Positions 17,828 to 26,063 of a stretch of DNA of 64,000 nucleotides are shown here, one piece after another; position 1 is the stretch's first letter, and every line of letters starts with the position of its first letter. The notes below the pieces were generated by a model that had not been told where the DNA came from, did not search any database, and saw only the letters and a program-made list of their open reading frames with translations. Source of the DNA: Jeotgalibacillus sp. ET6. GTDB lineage: Bacteria > Bacillota > Bacilli > Bacillales > Jeotgalibacillaceae. A program made the position numbers and the translations under genes. The stretch covers positions 62,001 to 126,000 of the forward strand of contig NZ_JARUIU010000001.1 of the NCBI RefSeq assembly GCF_029667115.1, written 5' to 3'.

Positions 17828-19039
17828 TTAACCAAAGATAATGGGCGGCTGTTTAAAATCACTGTCCATTAACTGCTGACGGGCTTTTCTGTTTTGTAAT
17901 CCCATGGCGTACACTAAGCCAGCCCTGATATCGAGCCTCAGCAGCTGTTCATTTTCTTTTCCGATTCTGCTTATTAATGGCAAAGAAAATTGTTTTTTAT
18001 GCTGCTGCAAGTAATTTCTTCCCTTCTCATTCATACCAAGCAGCCGAAGATAGGAAGGGGTAAGATGAGTGAAAATCTCCTCTTTCTTTGAGCCATTTAA
18101 TAGGTGAGTAAGAATTCTTTGTATTCGTGTCCAGGTGTACCTCTTCGTTTTTACCGCTTCCATAAAAGAGTTGAAAGACTGGCAGCTTTTTGCCGCTTCC
18201 ACTAATCTATATTGGATGCCTTCTTCCATTTCATAATAATTGCCCAGTTCCTGAGGTGATTTTGTTAAAATTAAATGCTGCAGGACCGGCCAGTAATGTG
18301 TCCACGAATGGAATTGTCCCGTTTGCTCATAATAGGCAGACAGCTCTTTGTAAGACGGGGCGGGCACATGGTCTTGTATGGCAGCAAGTGACGACTCTGA
18401 GATGGTTTTTCTGATGCTTGTCGCACTTGAAATTTTATTTTCATGGAGCAAAGGATCATGGTAGTCGGACGATTGACGTTTAATGGTATAGGGGCGGATC
18501 GCTGGAGCATATTGCTCAATTGCCTCCATATATTGAAGACCGAGCATGTTGTTAGGTTTGGATAAATCCAGCCGGTTTAATTGTCCTGAAGTTAAATCTT
18601 CATAGCTTTGCGCAACAGCTGAAGGGTAGCTCAGGCCTCTTTTGCTGTAGTACTGAATTTGATGGTCGAGTACTTCCTGGTTGTCTCTTCTCCATTTAAC
18701 AGTGTCTACAAATGGCTTCACAGACCCATCTTCGCTGCCAAAACAAAGGGAAGAACAACCTATGGAATTTAAGAGCTGCACAGATCCTGCAGCAAAGTGT
18801 GTTGCATGCTGAACGGCATATGGAAACGGGAGCTCGATTACTATGTCAACACCTGATGCGAGTGCCATTCTGGTTCGTGACCATTTAGATGCGAGAGCGG
18901 GTTCGCCTCTTTGCAGAAAAGGACCGCTCATGACCGCAATTACTACATCATTGCCAGTTGATCTTCGTGATTCTGCTGCATGCAGCAAATGTCCGTTATG
19001 GAATGGATTGTATTCAACGACAATCCCTGTTGCTTTCAT
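17828..19039 (-). CDS. tmcAL: tRNA(Met) cytidine acetate ligase
   Basis: Enzyme of 403 aa, formerly YlbM. The N-terminal nucleotidyltransferase fold shows TGIVVEYNPFHNGHLLHA (HxGH-type site) and VVIAVMSGPFLQRGEPA, followed by the PFPYAVQHATHFAAGSVQLL block. In B. subtilis TmcAL uses ATP and acetate to make N4-acetylcytidine at the wobble position of elongator tRNA-Met. The open frame extends to 19093, but GGGGG just upstream of ATG 19039 and family alignment favour the inner start. Confidence 0.94.
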   Translation of the reverse strand: MKATGIVVEYNPFHNGHLLHAAESRRSTGNDVVIAVMSGPFLQRGEPALASKWSRTRMALASGVDIVIELPFPYAVQHATHFAAGSVQLLNSIGCSSLCFGSEDGSVKPFVDTVKWRRDNQEVLDHQIQYYSKRGLSYPSAVAQSYEDLTSGQLNRLDLSKPNNMLGLQYMEAIEQYAPAIRPYTIKRQSSDYHDPLLHENKISSATSIRKTISESSLAAIQDHVPAPSYKELSAYYEQTGQFHSWTHYWPVLQHLILTKSPQELGNYYEMEEGIQYRLVEAAKSCQSFNSFMEAVKTKRYTWTRIQRILTHLLNGSKKEEIFTHLTPSYLRLLGMNEKGRNYLQQHKKQFSLPLISRIGKENEQLLRLDIRAGLVYAMGLQNRKARQQLMDSDFKQPPIIFG

Positions 19040-19266
19040 TTTAATCCCCCTGTTCATACCCTGCAGTAATTTACCCTTTATAGCAGGTTTCATTTAGGTT
19101 ATAATAGCATTTGAGGCCGATGGGTGGAAGCATCGTTCTTTTTCTTGCAAATACTCTTTGCAGCGGGTCGCTTTAATTAAGAAATGTTTTCTGCATGGTG
19201 AATGAACCTTAATAAATCAGGTTTTAAACTATAGTATTAATTATGACATGTTGTAAAGAAAAAATC

Positions 19267-19295
19267 TTGACATTCCCTATACAAGGGAATATAAT
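19267..19295 (+). promoter_or_regulatory. Consensus SigA promoter of ylbN-rpmF with palindromic spacer
   Basis: TTGACA (19267-19272), exactly 17 bp, TATAAT (19290-19295): full match to the SigA consensus. The spacer itself is an inverted repeat, TTCCCT (19273-19278) and AGGGAA (19284-19289), which could serve as an operator or simply affect melting. The rest of the gap 19040-19266 shows no other feature I can support. Confidence 0.85.
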
Positions 19296-19322
19296 CAACT
19301 TTGTGCCTTGAGGTGATGACAT

Positions 19323-19877
19323 ATGAAATGGTCAATCATTCAATTACAAAAATTTCGTAACGAAGCGTTCCCAATAGACGAGACGATAGAATTAAAAGAA
19401 TTGCCTGAACGCGATTCTGAGATAAGAGATGTAAGTCCTGTTCATATAACAGGGCGGGCAGATATTAGCTCATCTAAAATTACGTTTCATTTACACATTG
19501 AAGCAGTTTTAACGCTTCCTTGTGCGAGAACGCTTGTTGATGTTCCTTATCCTGTTTCTGTTGATACAACAGAAACCTTTCTGCTCAATTCTTCCCATGT
19601 GGAAGAAGACGGGCTTCATGAAGAAGTACATTTGCTTGATAGCGAAGTAGTGAATCTTGAATCTGTAATTGAGGAAATTCTTATTCTTCAGGTTCCGTTG
19701 CAGGTGTTCAGTGACAAAGCAATGGAAGATGAAGGCATGCTGAACGGCAAAGGCTGGGAAGTTGTCTCTGAAGAAGAACTGGAAGAAGAAAGAGAAAAGG
19801 AACAAAATGACCAGCCGAAGAAGGATCCACGTTTAGCTGATCTTGCGAAATTTTTCGACGAAAACAAAAATACGTAA
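19323..19877 (+). CDS. ylbN: YceD/DUF177 family protein YlbN
   Basis: Soluble acidic protein of 184 aa of the DUF177 (YceD) family, always next to rpmF in many bacteria. Visible blocks: a beta-rich N-terminal half with [20 protein letters not shown], then the acidic C terminus with [17 protein letters not shown]. The family is linked to 23S rRNA accumulation or processing; the exact activity is not settled. GAGGTGATG lies immediately upstream of ATG 19323, and rpmF follows 59 bases after its stop. Confidence 0.93.
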   Translation: MKWSIIQLQKFRNEAFPIDETIELKELPERDSEIRDVSPVHITGRADISSSKITFHLHIEAVLTLPCARTLVDVPYPVSVDTTETFLLNSSHVEEDGLHEEVHLLDSEVVNLESVIEEILILQVPLQVFSDKAMEDEGMLNGKGWEVVSEEELEEEREKEQNDQPKKDPRLADLAKFFDENKNT

Positions 19878-19936
19878 AACATGAACCTTCTCAGATCGTT
19901 CATTTTACAATCACTCTCTATAAGGAGGTGGGAAAC

Positions 19937-20110
19937 ATGGCGGTACCATTTAGAAGAACATCAAAAACTGCAAAGAGAAAGCGTCGTACGCATTTCAAAT
20001 TGTCAGTGCCAGGTATGGTAGAATGCTCTAACTGCGGAGAAATGAAGCTTTCTCACCGCGTGTGTAAAGCGTGCGGACAATATAAGGGCAAGGAAATCGT
20101 AAACAAATAA
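19937..20110 (+). CDS. rpmF: Large ribosomal subunit protein bL32
   Basis: Ribosomal protein of 57 aa with the bL32 N terminus [19 protein letters not shown] and a four-cysteine zinc site, CSNC and CKAC, 13 residues apart: the zinc-binding (C+) form. The open frame starts three codons earlier, but TAAGGAGGTGGG is spaced for ATG 19937. Confidence 0.98.
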   Translation: MAVPFRRTSKTAKRKRRTHFKLSVPGMVECSNCGEMKLSHRVCKACGQYKGKEIVNK

Positions 20111-20134
20111 TTGAACTGTACGCAGTTCGTGTAA

Positions 20135-20176
20135 GAAACCTGTATGAGAGGCCATGGCTCTTGTACAGGTTTTTTG
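20135..20176 (+). terminator. Intrinsic terminator of ylbN-rpmF
   Basis: AAACCTGTA and TACAGGTTT arms, with an inner GAGAGGCCATGGCTCT helix, followed by a T run. Confidence 0.85.
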
Positions 20177-20304
20177 CTTTTCATTTTGATCAGATGAGGA
20201 GCAAGTGAACAAAACACATTCTGAATTTCCCTCATTTGCTGGATTATATCTTTAATTGCTGCATGGTACAATAACACAGAACATGTAAAAAGGGGGAGCG
20301 GGAC

Positions 20305-21081
20305 TTGGCTTTTAAAATCGAAAAAAAGGATGCTGTACTATTTTTTACAATTGATCGTCCTGAGAAAAAAAACGCAATAAATTATGAAGTGATGAGTGGA
20401 TTGAAAAAGGCAATTGAGCAAGCTTCAGGAGATGATCAAATTAAAGCATTTGTGATCACCGGAAGCGGAGATGATGCATTTTGCTCAGGGGGAGATCTTC
20501 AGGCATTTCATTCATTAAAAACTTCACATGAAGCGCATGGCATGCTCTCTGAAATGGGAGAGATAGTATATGAGTTATCGACTCTTTCAAAAATAACAGT
20601 CGCACTAATAAATGGCACGGCTATAGGAGGAGGCTGCGAGATAGCTGCAGCCTGTGATTTTCGTATTGCCTACCCGGGGGTTAAGATGGGATTTATTCAA
20701 GCAAATTTGGCCATTACTACCGGCTGGGGAGGCGGAACTCTCCTTTACGAACGGCTGCAGGCAAGCCATGCATTGCACATTCTGACAACTGCAGAATTAT
20801 ACAGTGCAGAAGAATTAATGAATAAACGGTTTATCGACTATATCGTTCAGGAAAAGTCACTTGAAGCAGCGATTGGACAGCTGCAGCCCATTCTGTTAAA
20901 AAATGTGCACGTTCTTTCAGCATATAAGACAATGCTGATTGAAAAATGGAAAAGAGGAGACTTGCAAGAGAGGATGAAAATGGAAATTGAAGAATGCTCT
21001 CTGCTGTGGGAAAAAGAAGCTCATCATGAAGCGGTTGAAAGATTCTTAAACTCTTCTACTCGTAAAAACACGAAATCTTAA
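20305..21081 (+). CDS. Enoyl-CoA hydratase/isomerase (crotonase) family protein
   Basis: Crotonase-fold protein of 258 aa. Oxyanion-hole segments are AFCSGGD (about 58-64) and GTAIGGGCEIAAACDFR with the first conserved Glu. At the place of the second catalytic Glu of true hydratases (normally in a GxPExxLG context) the sequence reads GFIQANLAITTGWGG, with no Glu. It may thus be an isomerase, decarboxylase or other crotonase-type enzyme. The start is TTG 20305 after AGGGGGAG. It lies between rpmF and ylbO, a location also seen in other Bacillaceae. Confidence 0.87.
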   Translation: MAFKIEKKDAVLFFTIDRPEKKNAINYEVMSGLKKAIEQASGDDQIKAFVITGSGDDAFCSGGDLQAFHSLKTSHEAHGMLSEMGEIVYELSTLSKITVALINGTAIGGGCEIAAACDFRIAYPGVKMGFIQANLAITTGWGGGTLLYERLQASHALHILTTAELYSAEELMNKRFIDYIVQEKSLEAAIGQLQPILLKNVHVLSAYKTMLIEKWKRGDLQERMKMEIEECSLLWEKEAHHEAVERFLNSSTRKNTKS

Positions 21082-21097
21082 AATTTCGTGTTTTTTT
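21064..21097 (+). terminator. Intrinsic terminator overlapping the crotonase stop
   Basis: AAAACACGAAAT / ATTTCGTGTTTTTTT. The left arm lies inside the last codons of the gene, which ends at 21081. Confidence 0.92.
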
Positions 21098-21118
21098 GTG
21101 TCTATTTCCTATTGTTCT

Positions 21119-21147
21119 TGCATAGACTAAAAGTAGATTCAATATTA
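21119..21147 (+). promoter_or_regulatory. Possible forespore (SigF/SigG-like) promoter of ylbO
   Basis: TGCATA (21119-21124), 16 bp, AATATTA (21141-21147), similar to SigG-type -35 (TGNATA) and -10 (CATNNTA) elements. It precedes ylbO/rsfA, known in B. subtilis to be transcribed in the forespore. Not a perfect match. Confidence 0.35.
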
Positions 21148-21163
21148 CTAGGGGGTTAAAGAG

Positions 21164-21781
21164 ATGACAAAACTTAGACAAGATGGCTGGACAGCAGAAG
21201 AAGACAAATGGCTGGAGGATGCGGTACTGTCACATATACGCAACGGAAGCACTCAATTAAGAGCCTTCGAAGAGATTGCCCAAAAAGTGAATCGTACTCC
21301 AGCCGCCTGCGGATTCAGATGGAACTCTTGTATACGTAAAGAATGCCAGCAGCAAATTGATCAAGCTAAAAAAGAAAGATATGCAAGCCGTAAAGCTTCA
21401 TCTCCAGTCACTCCAGCGGCATCGGTAAAAACATCCGGTAATTGGTCAGCAGAAGAAATGACCACACAGCTTTCAAATTGGATCGAGCGGATTTCTTCCC
21501 ATGATCATTCTATAGACTGGAAAGAAAAATACGTTAAAGCAGAACAAACACTAGAACATGTGAACAAAGAAAAAGAGAAGCTAGAAACAAAGATTCAGGG
21601 ACTTGAAGAGGACTACAGGGCGCTGCTTTATCTAATAGAGAAAGCAAGAAAGCTTGGTGTTGAAGAAGGAAAAGAAGAAGCGTATGAAGCACCAGTATTT
21701 AAAATGGAGCCAAATGGAAACCTCTTCAGAATGAACCGGAACCCGGTAAGAGCGGAGCAAAGCGAAGCTGTGGATTTGTAG
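21164..21781 (+). CDS. ylbO: RsfA-family prespore transcription factor YlbO
   Basis: Protein of 205 aa with an N-terminal Myb/SANT-like DNA-binding region (about 7-65: DGWTAEEDKWLEDAVL, AFEEIAQKVNRTPAACGFRW), a basic linker, and a C-terminal coiled coil (about 120-165). This is the architecture of RsfA and its paralogue YlbO, regulators acting in the forespore. Position between rpmF and ylbP supports YlbO. GGGGG is just upstream of the ATG. Confidence 0.9.
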   Translation: MTKLRQDGWTAEEDKWLEDAVLSHIRNGSTQLRAFEEIAQKVNRTPAACGFRWNSCIRKECQQQIDQAKKERYASRKASSPVTPAASVKTSGNWSAEEMTTQLSNWIERISSHDHSIDWKEKYVKAEQTLEHVNKEKEKLETKIQGLEEDYRALLYLIEKARKLGVEEGKEEAYEAPVFKMEPNGNLFRMNRNPVRAEQSEAVDL

Positions 21782-21800
21782 TCAAAAGAGAAACAAATAA

Positions 21801-22026
21801 AGAGGCTGGGACATAACTCAAAAGAATGTAAAAAATGAAGAAGTATTTATCAATAGTAAGAGGAAAGCGGAGCGGAAGGTGGCGACTCCTGCAGGACTTG
21901 ACGGCAAGCTGAGACTTTACAGGGCCTTGCCCTGAAAAGGCTCAGCGCCGTCCCTGCGGAAAGCGTCCGCCTGAAGCGCAGCGAACCGGTCAAAGAGCTT
22001 GAGACACTTTTGTCCCAAGCTCTTTT
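21801..22026 (+). repeat. Interspersed nested-inverted-repeat element, copy 5 (most complete)
   Basis: Reference copy, in the convergent gap between ylbO and ylbP. From outside in, the arms pair: GAGGCTGGGACA (from 21802) with TGTCCCAAGCTC near the right end; GACGGC with GCCGTC; GCTGAG with CTCAGC; and a central CAGGGC-CTT-GCCCTG hairpin. Also conserved are GCGGAGCGGAAGGTGGCGAC, TCCTGCAGGA, CCCTGCGGAAAGCGTCCGCC, TGAAGCGCAGCGAACCGGTC and a final GAGCTTGAGACA hairpin with TTTT. No open frame runs through it. It is more GC-rich than its flanks. Confidence 0.93.
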
Positions 22027-22073
22027 ATGCATCACAAAACTCTTAAGGCTTCAGCTTTCAATTGGATGATTAA

Positions 22074-22547
22074 TTAGTGCTTTTGTTCCGTAACCCCTTC
22101 CGGATACCATACGAGTGGATTTTCACCGCGATCACGCTCCATGTCATACGTGACTTCTTCAAAGCCCATCTTCTTCCAGAAATCATGAGATTGAACTCTA
22201 GGATTTGTTTTTATTGGAAGACCAAAGCTCTTGGCGAATTCAACCATTTGAGCTCCGTACCCTTTTTTCTGGTAATCCGGCAGTACTTCCAGCTTCCATA
22301 GTTCCAAGTAGTCCTGAGCAGGTTCAAAATAAAAATCAAATCTCGCGTCTCTCCTGAATAAGTTCATTCTGGCAATCAGCTTGTTGCCCAGATAAATCCC
22401 GTAAAAAGGGGAATCGCTGTCATTTTCAACCATATTAGATTCAAGTTCTTCTTTCATGGAAAGCTCCTGCAATCCGACTTCCCTGAATTTATTAAATTCT
22501 TCCAGCGTTTTGTAATTAATGCGCAAATGTTCAACTTTAAATCCCAT
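22074..22547 (-). CDS. ylbP: GNAT family N-acetyltransferase YlbP
   Basis: Protein of 157 aa with the GNAT fold; the acetyl-CoA loop reads VLPDYQKKGYGAQMVEFAK, preceded by YLELWKLEV. The pattern, including the N-terminal VEHLRINYKTLEEF and the NPRVQSHDFWKKMGF segment, fits YlbP. Substrate unknown. ATG 22547 is preceded by AAGGGGTG. It converges on repeat copy 5. Confidence 0.87.
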   Translation of the reverse strand: MGFKVEHLRINYKTLEEFNKFREVGLQELSMKEELESNMVENDSDSPFYGIYLGNKLIARMNLFRRDARFDFYFEPAQDYLELWKLEVLPDYQKKGYGAQMVEFAKSFGLPIKTNPRVQSHDFWKKMGFEEVTYDMERDRGENPLVWYPEGVTEQKH

Positions 22548-22649
22548 ATCCTCACACCCCTTAAAAGCATTATGCTAAAAAATGATCATAAAAAATAATC
22601 ACTTTTAACAATATTTTTCTTTATTATATAACAATGAAACAAAAAATTC

Positions 22650-22678
22650 TGCACATTTGAATAGAAAGCGTTTACAAT
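22650..22678 (+). promoter_or_regulatory. Predicted promoter with overlapping cre (CcpA) site, acyl-CoA carboxylase operon
   Basis: TGCACA (22650-22655), 17 bp, TACAAT (22673-22678). The sequence AGAAAGCGTTTACA (22663-22676) matches the cre consensus TGWAANCGNTNWCA at all positions but the first and overlaps the -10 element, the position expected for carbon catabolite repression by CcpA. Confidence 0.6.
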
Positions 22679-22744
22679 AAGAGAAGAACTTGCTGTAATA
22701 GAGGAGTGAAAGGTTCTATGTTTTATAGAAAGGGGCAGACAGTG

Positions 22745-24091
22745 GTGAAAAAAATATTGATTGCAAATCGCGGAGAAATTGCCTTGCGCATTATTCGCAC
22801 GTGTAAAAAAATGAACATCGAAACCATTGCAGTGTATTCAGAAGCAGATTCAGATCTGCCGTATGTAAAGCAAGCAGATTCTGCTTTTTTAATCGGTCCG
22901 CCTCCTGTTGCTCAATCCTACTTAAAAGCACAGGAGATCTTGGATATTGCGATAAAAGAAGGAGCCGATGCCATCCATCCCGGCTATGGTCTTTTATCTG
23001 AAAATGCTCAATTTGCAAAGATGACAGAGGATGCAGGCATCAGGTTTATTGGTCCGGATTCGGCTGTCATTGCAAGCATGGGAGATAAGATCAAAGCCAG
23101 AAACACGATGATTCAAGCTGGTGTACCGGTTGTTCCGGGTCAGGAAAGCAAGTCGGCTGATCTTGAATCTGCACTGGCATTCGCTCAAAAAGCAGGCTAT
23201 CCTGTGATGCTGAAAGCAAGTAACGGCGGGGGCGGGGTTGGAATGGTTCACTGCAAGGATGAGCAAGCGCTCACTCAGCATTTTGAAAGCACAAAAAAGC
23301 GCTCTGAATCCTACTTTGGATCAGGCGATCTCTTTATTGAAAAATACATACCAAACGCCAGACATATAGAAGTACAAATTTTTGGGAGTGCTGATGGGGA
23401 AATTTATCATTTGTTTGAAAGAAACTGTTCGATTCAGCGAAGAAACCAGAAAATCATTGAAGAATCACCCTCTCCTAATCTGTCAGACGATGCCAGAGCG
23501 CATATCTTTAAAGTAGCAATCCAGGCAGCCAAAGCCGTTAACTACAAGAATGCAGGCACAATTGAAATGATTGTTGATGAAAATGAAAACGCGTATTTTC
23601 TCGAGATGAATACCAGGCTGCAGGTAGAGCATCCGGTCACAGAAATGATTACAGGAATTGATCTGGTAGAGTGGCAAATTCTGACTGCACAAAATATTCC
23701 TCTACCGGTATCGGATCAGCATCAGATTGGGGAGAAAGGACACGCAATTGAGTTTAGAGTGTACGCAGAGGATCCGGTAACATTTTATCCTTCACCAGGG
23801 GAAATTAACACAGCAACTTTTCCTGAAGGTGAAGGGGTCAGAATCGATCTAGGGTATGAACAGGGGAATAAAATTACCCCCTATTATGATCCGATGATTG
23901 CAAAAATAATTTTTAGCGACCAAACAAGAGAATCCTGTTTAAAGAAGGCTGAACATGCTTTAAATGAGGTTCAGATTGAAGGAGTTAAAACAAATATCCC
24001 GCTGTTTCAGCAAGTCCTTAAATCTGAGTCATTTAAACAGGGAAAATATCACACTCAGACGCTGGAACAGCTAAAAAAAGGAGAGAATTAA
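22745..24091 (+). CDS. Biotin carboxylase subunit of an acyl-CoA carboxylase
   Basis: ATP-grasp biotin carboxylase of 448 aa: MKKILIANRGEIALRIIRT N terminus, HPGYGLLSENAQFA, the glycine-rich ASNGGGGVGM loop, ERNCSIQRRNQKIIEESPS, and the catalytic EMNTRLQVEHPVTEM. It carboxylates the biotin of the following carrier protein. Being first in a three-gene operon with a separate carrier and an acyl-CoA-type carboxyltransferase, it is probably not the acetyl-CoA carboxylase AccC but a propionyl/methylcrotonyl-type enzyme part. GTG 22745 after AAAGGGG gives the family start; ATG 22718 is an alternative. Confidence 0.9.
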   Translation: MKKILIANRGEIALRIIRTCKKMNIETIAVYSEADSDLPYVKQADSAFLIGPPPVAQSYLKAQEILDIAIKEGADAIHPGYGLLSENAQFAKMTEDAGIRFIGPDSAVIASMGDKIKARNTMIQAGVPVVPGQESKSADLESALAFAQKAGYPVMLKASNGGGGVGMVHCKDEQALTQHFESTKKRSESYFGSGDLFIEKYIPNARHIEVQIFGSADGEIYHLFERNCSIQRRNQKIIEESPSPNLSDDARAHIFKVAIQAAKAVNYKNAGTIEMIVDENENAYFLEMNTRLQVEHPVTEMITGIDLVEWQILTAQNIPLPVSDQHQIGEKGHAIEFRVYAEDPVTFYPSPGEINTATFPEGEGVRIDLGYEQGNKITPYYDPMIAKIIFSDQTRESCLKKAEHALNEVQIEGVKTNIPLFQQVLKSESFKQGKYHTQTLEQLKKGEN

Positions 24092-24092
24092 T

Positions 24093-24305
24093 ATGAAAGA
24101 GATCTATTCATCAATGGCAGGAACTGTATTTCAGGTATTAGCAGCAGAAGGAGATACCGTATCAAAAGGACAAACTGTGCTGGTTCTTGAATCAATGAAA
24201 ATGGAGATTCCTGTGGATTCGGAGCATGACGGAACCTTGAAGGAAATAAAGGTAGCTGTAGGAGATTTCGTCAACGAGGGAGATATTTTAGCCGTATTAG
24301 CTTAG
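24093..24305 (+). CDS. Biotin/lipoyl attachment protein (biotin carboxyl carrier)
   Basis: Single-domain carrier of 70 aa. The attachment motif ESMKME has the modified Lys at about 36; the flanks show the usual beta-barrel repeats with EGDTVSKGQTVLVLE and VGDFVNEGDILAVL. It shuttles carboxybiotin between the upstream and downstream gene products. It starts two bases after the carboxylase gene. Such stand-alone carriers are also known in the B. subtilis yng cluster. Confidence 0.93.
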   Translation: MKEIYSSMAGTVFQVLAAEGDTVSKGQTVLVLESMKMEIPVDSEHDGTLKEIKVAVGDFVNEGDILAVLA

Positions 24306-24327
24306 TTAGTAAAAGGGGGAAATCGTC

Positions 24328-25869
24328 GTGAACAATCAAACAGAAAATCAAAGCAGATTTGAAGAGGTCACCCATACTATAAAAAGAGGCGGCCATGAAA
24401 AATATCATGAAAAACAGGCGGCTGCCGGAAAGCTTTTTGTAAGAAAGCGCCTGGAATTGCTCTTAGATGAGGGTTCTCTACAGGAAGATGGACTTTTTGC
24501 CAACCAGGCAGCAGGCGATTTACCTGCAGATGGCGTTGTGACCGGAACGGGGAAAATAAGCGGAAGACCTGTTTGCTTTATGGCGAATGATTCGACTGTA
24601 AAAGCGGGTTCGTGGGGAGCGAGAACGGTTGAGAAAATCATCCGCATTCAGGAAACTGCTGAAAAGCTAATGATTCCTTTGCTTTATTTAGTGGATTCGG
24701 CGGGAGCGAGAATTACAGACCAGCTAGACATGTTTCCAAACCGCAGAGGAGCAGGCAGGATTTTTCATAACCAGGTTCGTTTATCCGGGTCCATTCCACA
24801 GGTTTGTCTGCTATTTGGACCATCAGCAGCAGGCGGTGCATACATACCTGCTTTTTGTGATGTTGTTATTATGGTAGAAGGGAACGCCTCGATGTATCTC
24901 GGATCTCCAAGAATGGCTGAAAAAGTGATTGGAGAAAAAGTATCCCTTGAAGAAATGGGCGGCGCACGAATGCATTGTTCCGTCAGCGGCTGCGGGGACA
25001 TCCTGGCAGCAAATGAAGAAGAAGCCATAAAACAGGCTCAGGACTATTTAAGCTATATTCCATCTAATTTCAGCTCTGCGGTTCCGGTTTTTAAACAAAG
25101 CATACCGGCTTCTGAAAAAAAGTTATCAGAGTTGATTCCCCAAAATCAAAATGCTCCGTTTAACATGTACGACGCAATTGAGGCGCTTGTGGATGGAAAA
25201 AGCTTCTTTGAAATCAAAGGGCTGTTTGCACCTGAGCTGATAACAGGCTTTGCCAGGTTGGACGGAAAATCAGTTGGAATCATAGCGAACCAGCCAAAGG
25301 TAAAAGGCGGCGTTCTTTTTGTGGATTCAGCCGATAAAGGAGCAAAGTTTATTCAGTTATGCGATGCGTTCAATATACCTCTTCTCTTTTTGGCGGATGT
25401 TCCGGGCTTTATGATTGGGACAAAAGTTGAAAGGGCGGGGATTATCAGGCATGGAGCCAAGCTGATAGCAGCGATGAGTTCGGCTACTGTGCCTAAAATA
25501 TCTGTTGTGGTCAGAAAAGCGTACGGCGCAGGCCTTTATGCAATGTCCGGACCCGCTTTTGAACCGGATTGCTGCATAGCACTCCCTACAGCTCAAATTG
25601 CCGTAATGGGACCTGAAGCTGCAGTAAATGCGGTCTACTCAAATAAAATCCAGGCAATAGAAGATCCTAAAGAGCGTATTGCCTATGTTCAGCAAAAACA
25701 TCAGGAATACAAAGAAGAAATCGATGTTTACAAACTCGCGTCAGAGCTGATCATTGATGACATTGTAGAGCCCGATCAGCTGCGAAAAGAATTAATTACA
25801 CGTTTTAACTTTTACTCGTCAAAAAGAATCGCACCAGCACCTAAAAAAAGATCAGTTAATCCTGTTTAA
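24328..25869 (+). CDS. Acyl-CoA carboxylase, carboxyltransferase subunit
   Basis: Carboxyltransferase of 513 aa with paired crotonase-like domains. N-terminal: LLYLVDSAGARI and FGPSAAGGAYIPAFCDVVIM, then MYLGSPRMAEKVIGEKVSLE. C-terminal: LLFLADVPGFMIGT and RKAYGAGLYAMSG. This is the propionyl/methylcrotonyl-CoA carboxylase beta type rather than AccA/AccD. The acyl-CoA substrate cannot be fixed from sequence. GTG 24328 has AAAAGGGGG upstream. A terminator follows. Confidence 0.9.
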   Translation: MNNQTENQSRFEEVTHTIKRGGHEKYHEKQAAAGKLFVRKRLELLLDEGSLQEDGLFANQAAGDLPADGVVTGTGKISGRPVCFMANDSTVKAGSWGARTVEKIIRIQETAEKLMIPLLYLVDSAGARITDQLDMFPNRRGAGRIFHNQVRLSGSIPQVCLLFGPSAAGGAYIPAFCDVVIMVEGNASMYLGSPRMAEKVIGEKVSLEEMGGARMHCSVSGCGDILAANEEEAIKQAQDYLSYIPSNFSSAVPVFKQSIPASEKKLSELIPQNQNAPFNMYDAIEALVDGKSFFEIKGLFAPELITGFARLDGKSVGIIANQPKVKGGVLFVDSADKGAKFIQLCDAFNIPLLFLADVPGFMIGTKVERAGIIRHGAKLIAAMSSATVPKISVVVRKAYGAGLYAMSGPAFEPDCCIALPTAQIAVMGPEAAVNAVYSNKIQAIEDPKERIAYVQQKHQEYKEEIDVYKLASELIIDDIVEPDQLRKELITRFNFYSSKRIAPAPKKRSVNPV

Positions 25870-25884
25870 TTAGCTCAAAACAGC

Positions 25885-25941
25885 AAGGAACTTTACATCC
25901 TCCTGTCGAATTATTCGTCAGAGGCGTAAAGTTCTTTTTTT
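25885..25941 (+). terminator. Terminator of the acyl-CoA carboxylase operon
   Basis: AAGGAACTTTAC (25885-25896) pairs with GTAAAGTTC (25925-25933), followed by a T run. Confidence 0.85.
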
Positions 25942-26063
25942 AATGGATCATTTGGCTTTAAGACACTGTATCTCATATGAAATAGCAGCCGGCATAAAAC
26001 AAATTTTCAATTAACCATATACGCTTTAAAATTTGCTAAACTGGTACTAAAGAAGGTGAATCT

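Noticed and set aside
21801-22026. Repeat element as an insertion sequence
   Set aside because: No coding capacity and no visible target-site duplication; at most a non-autonomous element.
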